Shown: positions 1-5,404 of the stretch, piece by piece | Layout: each line of letters begins with the position of its first letter | Numbering within the stretch: position 1 is the first letter of the stretch | Origin: Mucilaginibacter sp. | Lineage (GTDB): Bacteria; Bacteroidota; Bacteroidia; Sphingobacteriales; Sphingobacteriaceae | Length of the DNA: 7,779 nt | Assembly: GCA_019235595.1 (NCBI GenBank) | Contig: JAFAKI010000268.1 | Span: 1 to 7,779, forward strand | Direction: 5' to 3' | Position numbers and translations under genes: made by a program | The notes under the pieces: generated by a model | The model's input: only the letters and a program-made list of their open reading frames with translations | Database searches by the model: none | Told to the model about the DNA's origin: nothing

Positions 1-1
1 G

Positions 2-499
2 AAAGAGCATCTGGGCATCATCATTCTGACCAATACTGACCAGAACAATTTTTATGAGGCCATGAAATGGGACATGATCGATGCCTATTTAAAACAGCCT
101 TTCAGGGATTATAACCAAAGATTCCTGACCAATTTTAAGACCCGTCAGCAAAGCGAAAGTTTAAAAGATAAGAATATTCGCGATACCGTTGCATTAAACC
201 GTTTGCCTGCTTTACCGGCAGCACAGTATGTGGGAAAATACGCGAATGAATTATACGGCACCATGACCGTTACCCAAGGGGCGGGCAATGATTTAGAAAT
301 GCGTTTTGAACATCACCCAAAAATGTACGCGCATCTGCAGCCACTTGGCGGCAACCGCTTTTATGTTACATTCTCTGACCCTGTACTAGGCAAAGCTGTT
401 TTCCCTTTTACTGTGGTGAATGGCAAGGTGACATCGGTACGCGTAAAAGCAGCCGATTTTGTAGAGTATGACCCTTATGACTTCAGGAAGGTAGAATAA
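2..499 (+). CDS. Serine hydrolase (beta-lactamase family) with C-terminal DUF3471-like domain, 5' truncated
   Basis: Only the last 165 residues are present. The frame is open from base 2, and the first in-frame ATG (62) lies inside the conserved run LGIIILTNTDQNNFYEAM, so it is not a true start. That run resembles the end of a class C beta-lactamase/penicillin-binding-type catalytic domain (PF00144), where a 'vvLtN' strand precedes the last helix. After a linker, from visible residue about 68 on (LPALPAAQYVGKY), comes a small beta-rich domain with the DUF3471 pattern: Y-x-G-x-Y, a later L-x-P-L-G-G-N-R-F, and a terminal G-K-V-T-S-V-R-V. Such proteins are usually exported and act on peptides, esters or cell-wall-like substrates; the substrate here is unknown. 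The catalytic SxxK and YxN motifs lie upstream of the window and cannot be checked. A hairpin follows the stop codon directly. Confidence 0.75.
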   Translation, partial: KEHLGIIILTNTDQNNFYEAMKWDMIDAYLKQPFRDYNQRFLTNFKTRQQSESLKDKNIRDTVALNRLPALPAAQYVGKYANELYGTMTVTQGAGNDLEMRFEHHPKMYAHLQPLGGNRFYVTFSDPVLGKAVFPFTVVNGKVTSVRVKAADFVEYDPYDFRKVE

Positions 500-575
500 A
501 AAAAGCCCCCTCTCACTCGCTGATTGGGGACTTTTACCTAAACCTTATCACATTGTAACAATGATGTTACTTTGT
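498..575 (-). ncRNA. Predicted small RNA, about 75 nt, with own promoter and terminator
   Basis: On the minus strand a full Bacteroidetes-type promoter (581-611) points at a terminator hairpin (535-501) with a seven-T tail, giving a transcript of about 75 nt starting near 573-577. Its 5' part can form a perfect 6-bp hairpin, GTAACA/TGTTAC with a 4-base loop (570-555). A single-stranded A/G/T-rich linker (about 554-536) follows, then the terminator stem. The only ATG in it (553-551 on the minus strand) is followed at once by TGA, so it does not code for a peptide. It lies downstream of the zinc-ribbon operon, so it could also be a 3'-UTR-derived RNA. I do not recognise it as a known RNA family. 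Its existence is inferred from promoter and terminator geometry only. Confidence 0.4.
501..535. terminator. Bidirectional hairpin terminator between convergent genes
   Basis: The arms AAAAGCCCCC (501-510) and GGGGACTTTT (526-535) pair over 10 positions with one C/A mismatch and a 15-base loop. It starts two bases after the stop of the plus-strand serine hydrolase. Read on the minus strand the stem is followed by seven T residues (504-498), a better U-tract than the four T on the plus strand. It therefore probably ends minus-strand transcripts too: read-through from the gene at 664-1047 and the predicted small RNA. This is a fold by eye; no energy was computed. Confidence 0.65.
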
Positions 576-580
576 AAGAG

Positions 581-611
581 CAAAGGTACGTAAAAAATAT
601 TTGTTTTTCAA
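581..611 (-). promoter_or_regulatory. Bacteroidetes sigma-A-type promoter for predicted small RNA
   Basis: On the minus strand, TTG (611-609), 20 bases, then TACCTTTG (588-581) match exactly the Bacteroidetes consensus TTG-N19-21-TAnnTTTG. An A-rich tract (minus strand, 652-634) lies upstream of the -33 element, where an UP-like element would sit. No gene starts downstream on that strand before the terminator at 535-501, so the promoter should drive a short non-coding transcript. Confidence 0.55.
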
Positions 612-663
612 GTCATTGCGTGTGCCAGACACTATTTTTTTTCTCTTTTTTTAAATACTCAAA

Positions 664-1047
664 CTATTCGCTGTTCATTTGCCTTGTTCCGGCTATAATT
701 GGCCGGTTTATTACTTTGTAAAAAAATATTCCACCTACCACGTATAACAACACATCTATCCAATCTGCTGTATAGATTTTTGAGTAATAAGGCAGGGCCA
801 TTTCAAATAATACCGAAACATAAACAACTATAAATATGACTTGCCCGGGCGATAATACATAATAGTTATTCCTGATCACAAACACTCTTTGAAACCATAA
901 ACCGAAGTTGGCTATTACCGGGATAGCAAATAAATCGTTGATATAACCGTTTAGCACAGGCGAAGGGTGCCCGGTTCTCCGCATGATAGTTACGACGAGC
1001 CATATCATACAACCGCCGATGAACCATTTATTGAGCAGTGTCTTCAT
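664..1047 (-). CDS. Four-helix membrane protein of the kind annotated as 'magnesium citrate secondary transporter'
   Basis: This is a 127-residue integral membrane protein with about four hydrophobic segments (residues about 8-22, 37-56, 68-86 and 97-112) and no signal peptidase site. Conserved-looking points are LNGYINDLFAIPV (32-44), FQR (52-54) and YTADWIDVLLYVVGG (92-106). To my recollection these resemble a small Bacteroidetes family carried in databases under the name magnesium citrate secondary transporter, with the pattern N-x-Y-L-x-D-L-L near the front and T-A-D-x-x-D-V near the end. That name is not backed by anything visible here, and at 127 residues it is far smaller than characterised citrate carriers, so the function should be treated as unknown. 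Its ATG follows the TAA of the upstream zinc-ribbon gene with no gap (TAAATG), which argues for translational coupling in one operon. Confidence 0.6.
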   Translation of the reverse strand: MKTLLNKWFIGGCMIWLVVTIMRRTGHPSPVLNGYINDLFAIPVIANFGLWFQRVFVIRNNYYVLSPGQVIFIVVYVSVLFEMALPYYSKIYTADWIDVLLYVVGGIFFYKVINRPIIAGTRQMNSE

Positions 1048-1362
1048 TTATCCGGCCATAAAACTCAGTATCACCAGAAGGGTGGTGATGAAAATGAAGA
1101 AAGCGATCTGAAAATAGTAAACCAGCCATCGGAATGAATTGAAAAAAATTTTTACCTCGCGTTTAATGCGGCCATCTGTGGGCTTGAGGGCAAAGTAGTC
1201 GTTCTCTTTTTTAATCTGGGCAACAATTTTCTTCTCTATTTCGCGCGAAAAGCGCTGCGGCTCAAGAAAACCGTCGCAATAAAGGCACCGGTCGTCCACC
1301 TCACCTTTCCACAATGTCCACTTGCCGCAATGAGGGCACTTTATTTCACAAATCTGACTCAT
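1048..1362 (-). CDS. Zinc-ribbon protein with C-terminal membrane anchor (paralogue B)
   Basis: The 104-residue protein has an N-terminal zinc ribbon built from CPHC (C9, C12) and CLYC (C26, C29), a charged middle (about 37-75), and one hydrophobic helix (about 80-101) at the very end. The ribbon is thus predicted to sit in the cytoplasm on a tail-type anchor. I chose the ATG at 1362 rather than a TTG at 1380, because it aligns the N-terminus exactly with the paralogue at 1449-1760. The pair share MS---EIKCP-CG-W, GEVD--C--C, LEP-R and, near the anchor, K-F-N--RW--YY---FF-FI. No Shine-Dalgarno sequence is visible. Its stop touches the start of the next membrane protein gene. Function is unknown; four cysteines spaced 2-13-2 indicate metal binding, most likely structural zinc. 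Confidence 0.7.
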   Translation of the reverse strand: MSQICEIKCPHCGKWTLWKGEVDDRCLYCDGFLEPQRFSREIEKKIVAQIKKENDYFALKPTDGRIKREVKIFFNSFRWLVYYFQIAFFIFITTLLVILSFMAG

Positions 1363-1448
1363 TTGACCAATAAAAAACAATAAAACTTACGTCCGCTAAG
1401 CTGATGAGATGCTGCAGAGAACCGTGATTATGTTTTGAGATTGGGGAA

Positions 1449-1760
1449 TTACAAGGCTATCAAGCCAATAATAAAAATTATAGCTGCAATAAATAAAAAG
1501 AATAGCATTACCGAGTAATAGGCGCTCCAACGCACGGCATTCACAAATATTTTATATATCTGCGTGAGCTGTTCATCATTTTCACTTATTACCATATAGT
1601 AACCTGTTCTTTGGGATTCAGCAAGCTTTACTTCCTCTTCGTGTGCTACGCGTTCTGGCTCAAGATATGCGCCACATTTCACACACTTAGCGTCAACCTC
1701 TCCAGTCGACGGACTCCATGCCCCGCATTTAGGACATTTTATTTCACTAACTAGACTCAT
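1449..1760 (-). CDS. Zinc-ribbon protein with C-terminal membrane anchor (paralogue A)
   Basis: A 103-residue protein with the same architecture as the next gene downstream: cysteine pairs CPKC (C9, C12) and CVKC (C26, C29) forming a zinc ribbon, an acidic/polar linker (about 37-75), and one C-terminal hydrophobic helix (about 81-102) with no positively charged tail. The two genes align along their whole length with almost no gaps, so they are a tandem duplication, but they have diverged widely in the linker. This copy is first in the operon and has a good Bacteroidetes-type promoter 17 bases before its ATG. An 86-base spacer without an evident promoter separates it from copy B. No enzymatic motif is present. 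A membrane-tethered adaptor or regulator is possible, but that is speculation. Confidence 0.7.
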   Translation of the reverse strand: MSLVSEIKCPKCGAWSPSTGEVDAKCVKCGAYLEPERVAHEEEVKLAESQRTGYYMVISENDEQLTQIYKIFVNAVRWSAYYSVMLFFLFIAAIIFIIGLIAL

Positions 1761-1777
1761 AATAGACGGTTTATACT

Positions 1778-1811
1778 CAAATTTAACGAAAAAAGAGTAG
1801 ATATTATCAAA
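1778..1811 (-). promoter_or_regulatory. Probable promoter of the zinc-ribbon operon
   Basis: On the minus strand TAAATTTG (1785-1778) is a perfect match to the Bacteroidetes -7 element TAnnTTTG. TTTG (1811-1808) stands 22 bases upstream, one base over the usual 19-21 spacing of the -33 element. The -7 element ends 17 bases before the ATG at 1760, implying a leader of about 10-13 bases. Confidence 0.5.
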
Positions 1812-1827
1812 CCGACAAATGTTTATT

Positions 1828-2142
1828 TTAAAGATAATCTGCCAGGCTGACGTTCAATATTTCTATTAATTCGGAGTCCCCAAACTGGTAATCGTCGGGT
1901 ATCTCCAGCACAATCAACGGCTGATCTGAAATGATAAAACGCTCTTTGATGATATCGCGGTGCTTGCGCTCCATCACAAACAGCACATCGGCCCAGTCGA
2001 TCATTTTCTGATTAACACGGATGCGGGCATTGTTGTTTGTCCCAGCAGAACGGGCTGTATGAACCGGGTGATTTTTAAACAACAGCTCTGCAGTGGGGCT
2101 GCGCCATTGATTTTTACTGCAAATGAATAGGAGGTTGGACAT
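1828..2142 (-). CDS. Short low-molecular-weight protein tyrosine phosphatase-like protein
   Basis: Counting from the ATG at 2142 (104 residues), the N-terminus LLFICSKNQWRSPTAE contains the phosphatase P-loop C-x5-R-S (C8, R14, S15) after a beta strand, the signature of low-molecular-weight phosphotyrosine phosphatases. The next conserved piece, WADVLFVMERKHRD, is also typical of the fold. The protein is much shorter than the usual 150 residues and ends with IPDDYQFGDSELIEIL instead of the canonical D-P-Y loop, so the general acid is uncertain (one of D83, D84 or D89). Substrate is unknown; protein phosphotyrosine is only a guess. Another in-frame ATG at 2151 would overlap the upstream lipoprotein stop by 8 bases. 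I prefer 2142 because the family normally begins just before the first strand. The stop-start arrangement (TAATATG) suggests translational coupling with the lipoprotein gene. Confidence 0.75.
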   Translation of the reverse strand: MSNLLFICSKNQWRSPTAELLFKNHPVHTARSAGTNNNARIRVNQKMIDWADVLFVMERKHRDIIKERFIISDQPLIVLEIPDDYQFGDSELIEILNVSLADYL

Positions 2143-2143
2143 A

Positions 2144-2731
2144 TTAGTCATCTATCCAAAATTCTATAGTTTTTAGCTTGCCACTATCCCTGTCAAATAA
2201 AAATACCCATGCCGTGTCTGATACATCCTGTGAAGCGGCTATTCTTATCCATTGGTTTTTATCCATACTAGTTCCGTGAAGCTCATTATTCTCAATTGAA
2301 TTTGGGAAAAGCTTTTTAAAATCCCCGATAGTTGTATTACTACTAAGCTTGCGTCGCTTATAAGAAAGAAACCACCCTGGTGATTTCGAAAGGTTGATAC
2401 TTCTGAACACAAGGCTATCCTGATATTTTTCGAACAGGACACCTTTAAAATGACAATATTTGAATTCGACTTCCTTATAACTCTGGCTTACATTATTATA
2501 ATCTGGTGTAATTATACTATCAGGCTTTCCAAGCTTAACAGTAGTAGCCTTAAAGCTGCTCATCATAGATATATCACCATTAAGCTTTACGCTGTCCCGG
2601 TCAAGATATTCCTTATTTACGGAATCGAACTTATGTATAGATTGCTCTTTTTTGATACTGGATTGTTGACCTTTAGGTGAATGACAAGCCCAAATAAGGC
2701 AGCAGAAAAACAGTAGTAGTCTTATTTTCAT
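2144..2731 (-). CDS. Putative lipoprotein of unknown function
   Basis: A 195-residue protein with a lipoprotein signal: K2/R4, a hydrophobic core (5-14) and I-W-A-C with lipidated C16. After it comes a polar stretch (17-50) and then a probable alpha/beta region with two similar-looking parts, one around KLGKPDSI (66-73) and one around TTIGDFKKLFPNSIE (133-147). Both recall the 'predicted start of a pairing, then G-x-P' motifs of small BamE/BLIP-like periplasmic folds, but this is a weak impression. The protein ends with an aromatic strand, TIEFWIDD. No catalytic motif is seen. No acidic lipoprotein export signal follows C16, so surface exposure is not predicted. The gene is joined to the phosphatase-like gene with a one-base gap. 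A weak -7-like TAAGTTTT (2783-2776, minus) lies about 45 bases upstream, inside a heptamer repeat. Confidence 0.65.
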   Translation of the reverse strand: MKIRLLLFFCCLIWACHSPKGQQSSIKKEQSIHKFDSVNKEYLDRDSVKLNGDISMMSSFKATTVKLGKPDSIITPDYNNVSQSYKEVEFKYCHFKGVLFEKYQDSLVFRSINLSKSPGWFLSYKRRKLSSNTTIGDFKKLFPNSIENNELHGTSMDKNQWIRIAASQDVSDTAWVFLFDRDSGKLKTIEFWIDD

Positions 2732-2755
2732 GATAAGTGTTTGATAAGGTTTAAA

Positions 2756-2797
2756 AGACTTTCTACTTAGAACTCAAAACTTACGACTTAAATCTCA
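2756..2797. repeat. Degenerate 7-base tandem repeat, six units
   Basis: Read on the minus strand from 2797, six consecutive 7-base units follow the form T-R-A-G-T-N-N: TGAGATT, TAAGTCG, TAAGTTT, TGAGTTC, TAAGTAG, AAAGTCT. The first three bases of the array are the TGA stop of the gene at 2795-3316, and the array fills most of the spacer before the lipoprotein gene. The five-base core is kept while two positions vary freely. Confidence 0.5.
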
Positions 2798-3316
2798 CAT
2801 CCCCTTCCTTGCCACCCAAACCTGGCTTTTAATTAACCAATGGCCATTCACCAAACGGAAGATAAAGGTAAACGCACCTTCTTCATCAAAGCGGTCGCCT
2901 TTGATCTCGCCGGTATAATCGACAGGTACAACTACGTATATACTTTCTTCGGTTTGCAGATAAACGCTGATGTCGCGAATCTTTGCTTTAAAGTTTTTCA
3001 ACTTAAAATCCTTACAAGTTTTCTCAACAGTGGTGATCCATTGCACCCCGGCTGTAGGACCGTTCCATGAGAACGGTGGTTCCTCATCAGCTACGACGGC
3101 ATTTGGTGTATAAAGATCAGTAACCGCATCGACATCAAAAGTGCTTGAGGCCTTTATTACGGTATTGATGATCTTTTCCACCGCATTACGGTTAGATGCT
3201 GAATCTGCAACCGGTTTGGCATGAACTCTTGGTACAACAGTATTGCCATATGCAGTTTGCATCATCAATACCGATGCCAGGCAGGATATGAAAAAAGTCA
3301 GAATTTGTTTGTTCAT
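2795..3316 (-). CDS. Secreted NTF2/SnoaL-like (DUF4440-type) protein
   Basis: A 173-residue protein with a Sec signal peptide (residues 1-24, cleavage probably after AYG). The rest has the size and pattern of a single cone-shaped NTF2-like domain: helix 43-58, then FDVDAVTDLYTPNAVVADEE (60-79), a tryptophan-containing helix (90-103), and the long curved strands 105-170 ending FRLVNGHWLIKSQVWVA. The V-N-G-H-W-L-I-K-S stretch matches the end of SnoaL/DUF4440 domains. Members of this fold are isomerases, hydrolases or merely ligand-binding pockets, and no catalytic residue can be assigned. It lies 29 bases after the M20 amidohydrolase and may be read from that transcript or from a promoter of its own (-7 element at 3331-3338). 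An exported copy suggests a role in the periplasm. Confidence 0.75.
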   Translation of the reverse strand: MNKQILTFFISCLASVLMMQTAYGNTVVPRVHAKPVADSASNRNAVEKIINTVIKASSTFDVDAVTDLYTPNAVVADEEPPFSWNGPTAGVQWITTVEKTCKDFKLKNFKAKIRDISVYLQTEESIYVVVPVDYTGEIKGDRFDEEGAFTFIFRLVNGHWLIKSQVWVARKGM

Positions 3317-3330
3317 AACGGGTTGATTCG

Positions 3331-3338
3331 CAAATGTA
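3331..3338 (-). promoter_or_regulatory. Candidate -7 element for the NTF2-like gene
   Basis: On the minus strand TACATTTG matches TAnnTTTG in full and ends 14 bases before the ATG at 3316, in the 29-base spacer after the M20 gene. I find no TTG at the expected 19-21 bases upstream, so it may be weak or accidental. Confidence 0.35.
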
Positions 3339-3345
3339 TCAATAT

Positions 3346-4650
3346 TTACTGTTTTGATGCCATATAATCTAAAGTTAAGTTACAGAGGGTTTTAACTCCA
3401 AGAGGAAATACGCTTTCATCAATATAAAAATCTGCCGAGTGATTCGACGCGACATTTTTGGGATCCGCGCCTTTAGGCATCCCTCCTAAAAACACATCGA
3501 GACCAGGCACTTTTTGCTGAAAATAACTCATGTCCTCAGATACCGTCAGCGGCGGACCTGAGATAACATTGCCCACCCCTGCGGTCTGCTGCAGGGAGGG
3601 CAGCATTTTAGTAGTCAAAGCCGGATCATTATAGGTCACGGGGTAATGCACGCTGTAGGGTATATACACTTCGGCTGTAGCGCCGTTGGCCTCTGCTATA
3701 TTGGTAACTATTTTTTTCACTCTTGTTATCAGGGTTTGCTCATCGGCATCGCTAAAAGCCCGCAGAGTACCCAGCATTTCCACCTTTTCGGGAATAATGT
3801 TATGCCTGCTACCTCCGTTTATGGCAGCTACTGTCACTACCGCCGGGTTTTCTTTAAGATTGATATTACGGCTCACGATAGTTTGCAGGTCATTGATGAT
3901 TTGGGCTGAGGTTACTATAGGATCAACAGAATACCAGGGTTCGGCACCGTGCGATGATTTACCTTTTATGATAATCTTCATGTCGTTCACCGACGCCAGG
4001 GCGCCACCCGGGCGATAGGTAATTGTTCCGGCAGGCATGTATGAAAATATATGCTGTGCAAAAATCACATCTACTTTGGGGTTTTCCAGAACTCCCTCCT
4101 TCACCATTTCTTCAGCGCCTCCTTTTTCTCCCGCAGGCGCACCTTCTTCAGCGGGCTGGAAAATAAACTTTACTGTGCCATGCAATTCGCCTTTCATGGA
4201 AGCTAATATTTTGGCTACAGTCATCAGCATAGCCATATGCGAATCGTGCCCGCAGGCGTGCATCACCCCTACCTGTTGCCCGTTGTAGGTAGTGGTAACC
4301 TTTGAAGCAAACGGAACATGCGGAATTTCAGTAACCGGCAATGCATCCAGCTCGGAACGCAGCGCCACTACCGGGCCGGGTTTACCGCCTTTTAATATAC
4401 CTACCACTCCTGTGGTGGCAATGCCGGTTTTTACTTCCAGCCCCAACGATTTCAGATAATCGGCAATAATACCCGAGGTGCGGACTTCGCGATTGCCCAG
4501 TTCGGGGTGCTCATGAAAATCACGGCGCCAGGCCACTGTTTGATTAAAGAGGGAATCGGCTTTTTTAGCCGCTATTTTTTTGAGGTCAGCTGTTTGCGCA
4601 AACGCCTGGACTGAAGCCAGTGAAAGTAAAAGCAGGTAAAATTTCTTCAT
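3346..4650 (-). CDS. Secreted M20 family (M20D) metallo-amidohydrolase
   Basis: A 434-residue protein with a signal peptide (1-19, cleavage after AFA or at AFAQ), followed by a complete M20D peptidase/amidohydrolase. The motifs appear in order: WRRDFHEHPELG (41-52), RSELDALPV (98-106, the usual R-A-D-M-D-A-L-P), HACGHDSHMA (131-140), QPAEEG (165-170) and NHSADF (403-408). Predicted ligands of the two metal ions are C133, H135, E169, H200 and H404. Residues about 217-330 form the inserted dimerisation domain, with KSSHGAEPW (231-239) carrying its conserved histidine. Relatives hydrolyse N-acyl amino acids such as hippurate, indole-acetyl-amino acids or acetyl-diaminopimelate; the substrate here cannot be told. 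Length fits the family plus a leader. It is exported, unlike the cytoplasmic members, which points to scavenging of amino-acid conjugates or peptide fragments in the periplasm. Confidence 0.9.
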   Translation of the reverse strand: MKKFYLLLLSLASVQAFAQTADLKKIAAKKADSLFNQTVAWRRDFHEHPELGNREVRTSGIIADYLKSLGLEVKTGIATTGVVGILKGGKPGPVVALRSELDALPVTEIPHVPFASKVTTTYNGQQVGVMHACGHDSHMAMLMTVAKILASMKGELHGTVKFIFQPAEEGAPAGEKGGAEEMVKEGVLENPKVDVIFAQHIFSYMPAGTITYRPGGALASVNDMKIIIKGKSSHGAEPWYSVDPIVTSAQIINDLQTIVSRNINLKENPAVVTVAAINGGSRHNIIPEKVEMLGTLRAFSDADEQTLITRVKKIVTNIAEANGATAEVYIPYSVHYPVTYNDPALTTKMLPSLQQTAGVGNVISGPPLTVSEDMSYFQQKVPGLDVFLGGMPKGADPKNVASNHSADFYIDESVFPLGVKTLCNLTLDYMASKQ

Positions 4651-4668
4651 CGCAGGAAAAAAGTTTTA

Positions 4669-4700
4669 CCAATATAAACAATAAAAGGCGATTAAATCAA
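4669..4700 (-). promoter_or_regulatory. Possible promoter of the M20 amidohydrolase, overlapping the upstream terminator
   Basis: On the minus strand TTG (4700-4698) and TATATTGG (4676-4669, one mismatch to TAnnTTTG) are separated by 21 bases, and the second element ends 18 bases before the ATG at 4650. The -33 part falls in the loop and arm of the terminator hairpin at 4680-4712. It is a reasonable but unproven candidate. Confidence 0.3.
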
Positions 4701-4712
4701 TCGTCTTTTATT
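4680..4712 (-). terminator. Hairpin terminator after the FKBP gene
   Basis: The arms 4680-4693 (AATAAAAGGCGATT) and 4699-4712 (AATCGTCTTTTATT) pair over 14 positions with a single G-T wobble and a 5-base loop. It lies 21 bases after the stop of the FKBP lipoprotein gene and separates it from the M20 gene. The symmetric A-run/T-run design would work on either strand, but only the minus strand has a gene ending here. Confidence 0.75.
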
Positions 4713-4733
4713 CGTTACAATATCATTTCCCGA

Positions 4734-5192
4734 TTAGTTGCTGAAGCCGGTGAGATCAACCGTAAATATCAATACAGAATTTGCAGGGATGCTACCCTGA
4801 GCTGTGTTTCCATAACCTAAGGCGGATGGGATCAACAACAATATCCGGCCCCCTGTATTGATATGCGGTATGCCATATTGCCAGCCTTTCACCAACGAAC
4901 TCAAAGCTGTGCTGTTGATACTTCCTGAATCAAACACGGTACCGTTTAGCAATTTGCCGGTGTAATTTACAGTGATCAGTGAGCTTACAGTAGGGTAAGC
5001 GCCCGTTCCGGGCGTAATAACCTGGTAATAAACTCCTGATGGGTCCTTTGTAGCGTTGATATTATTTGCAGCAATATAAGCTTGAATCGCTGCGTCGTCT
5101 TTAGCGGCTTGTTTTGTCGGATCGAAACTATCTTTTGAACAAGATGAAAACACGGTAACAATTACCGCAAGCAATAGTAAGTATTTCTTCAT
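4734..5192 (-). CDS. FKBP-type peptidyl-prolyl cis-trans isomerase lipoprotein
   Basis: A 152-residue protein with a lipoprotein signal (hydrophobic 5-15, then F-S-S-C with C18), a short helix-prone linker (25-45), and one FKBP domain (about 52-152). All six pocket residues typical of FKBP12 can be placed: Y77 in NYTGKL, F87 and D88 in GTVFDSG, W104 in VKGWQYGI, Y127 in ALGYG and F143 in LIFTVDL. The domain should therefore be an active prolyl isomerase. It would be anchored to the outer or inner membrane facing the periplasm, or to the surface, since the sequence after the cysteine (SKDSFD) carries acidic residues somewhat like Bacteroidetes lipoprotein export signals. Probable role: folding of exported proteins. 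It sits 42 bases after the 49-residue ORF without a visible promoter, so it may share the aspS transcript, which ends at the hairpin at 4680-4712. Confidence 0.88.
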   Translation of the reverse strand: MKKYLLLLAVIVTVFSSCSKDSFDPTKQAAKDDAAIQAYIAANNINATKDPSGVYYQVITPGTGAYPTVSSLITVNYTGKLLNGTVFDSGSINSTALSSLVKGWQYGIPHINTGGRILLLIPSALGYGNTAQGSIPANSVLIFTVDLTGFSN

Positions 5193-5234
5193 TCGTAATG
5201 TTTTTTGATTGATAACTTTCTTTTTCGAAGAAAA

Positions 5235-5384
5235 TTATGTGTGGGCCGCTTTTTGGCCCTTGGTAATAGATTTCTCTACCGATTTCAAAAATTCCGACAT
5301 GTCAATTATTTCACCAGTTTCACCTTCCATAATAGCTTCAGCTATAAGGAAGTCCTCGAGGTCTATATTATCACTGATTGCCAT
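5235..5384 (-). CDS. Small acidic protein of 49 residues, unknown function
   Basis: An ATG at 5384 opens a frame of 49 codons ending in TAA at 5237-5235. It begins MAISDNIDLEDFLIAEAIME and ends KSITKGQKAAHT. The first two thirds are acidic and look helical with regular hydrophobic spacing (I, L, F, L, I, then I, I, M, F, L, V), while the tail is basic. It has no signal peptide, membrane segment or cysteine. It starts 20 bases after the aspS stop and ends 42 bases before the FKBP start, all on one strand, so it fits an operon and otherwise unoccupied DNA. A purine stretch (GTGAAAG) directly precedes the ATG. I do not recognise a family; its size and charge recall antitoxins or small adaptor proteins, but no toxin gene is adjacent. 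It may also be a chance ORF. Confidence 0.5.
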   Translation of the reverse strand: MAISDNIDLEDFLIAEAIMEGETGEIIDMSEFLKSVEKSITKGQKAAHT

Positions 5385-5404
5385 CTTTCACTGCCAAAAT
5401 AAAT

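Noticed and set aside
551..563. CATTGTAACAATG, an almost perfect 13-base palindrome considered as an operator
   Set aside because: It overlaps the GTAACA/TGTTAC hairpin at 555-570, lies between convergent genes and is more simply explained as part of the predicted RNA structure.
620..652. GTGT-GCCAG-ACAC followed by a long T-rich tract, as a second terminator on the plus strand
   Set aside because: The stem has only four base pairs and the serine hydrolase gene already has a better hairpin right after its stop.
1363..1380. Upstream TTG start for zinc-ribbon paralogue B (adds six residues)
   Set aside because: The ATG at 1362 aligns exactly with the start of paralogue A, and the added residues have no counterpart.
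2245..2680. Frames of 65 (minus) and 76 (plus) codons within the lipoprotein gene
   Set aside because: The lipoprotein frame is longer, has a clear signal sequence and couples to its neighbour; the others lack any such support.
3686..4288. Long plus-strand frames opposite the M20 gene (110 and 83 codons)
   Set aside because: They lie wholly inside a well-conserved gene on the other strand, show no recognisable domain and no promoter; they are shadows.
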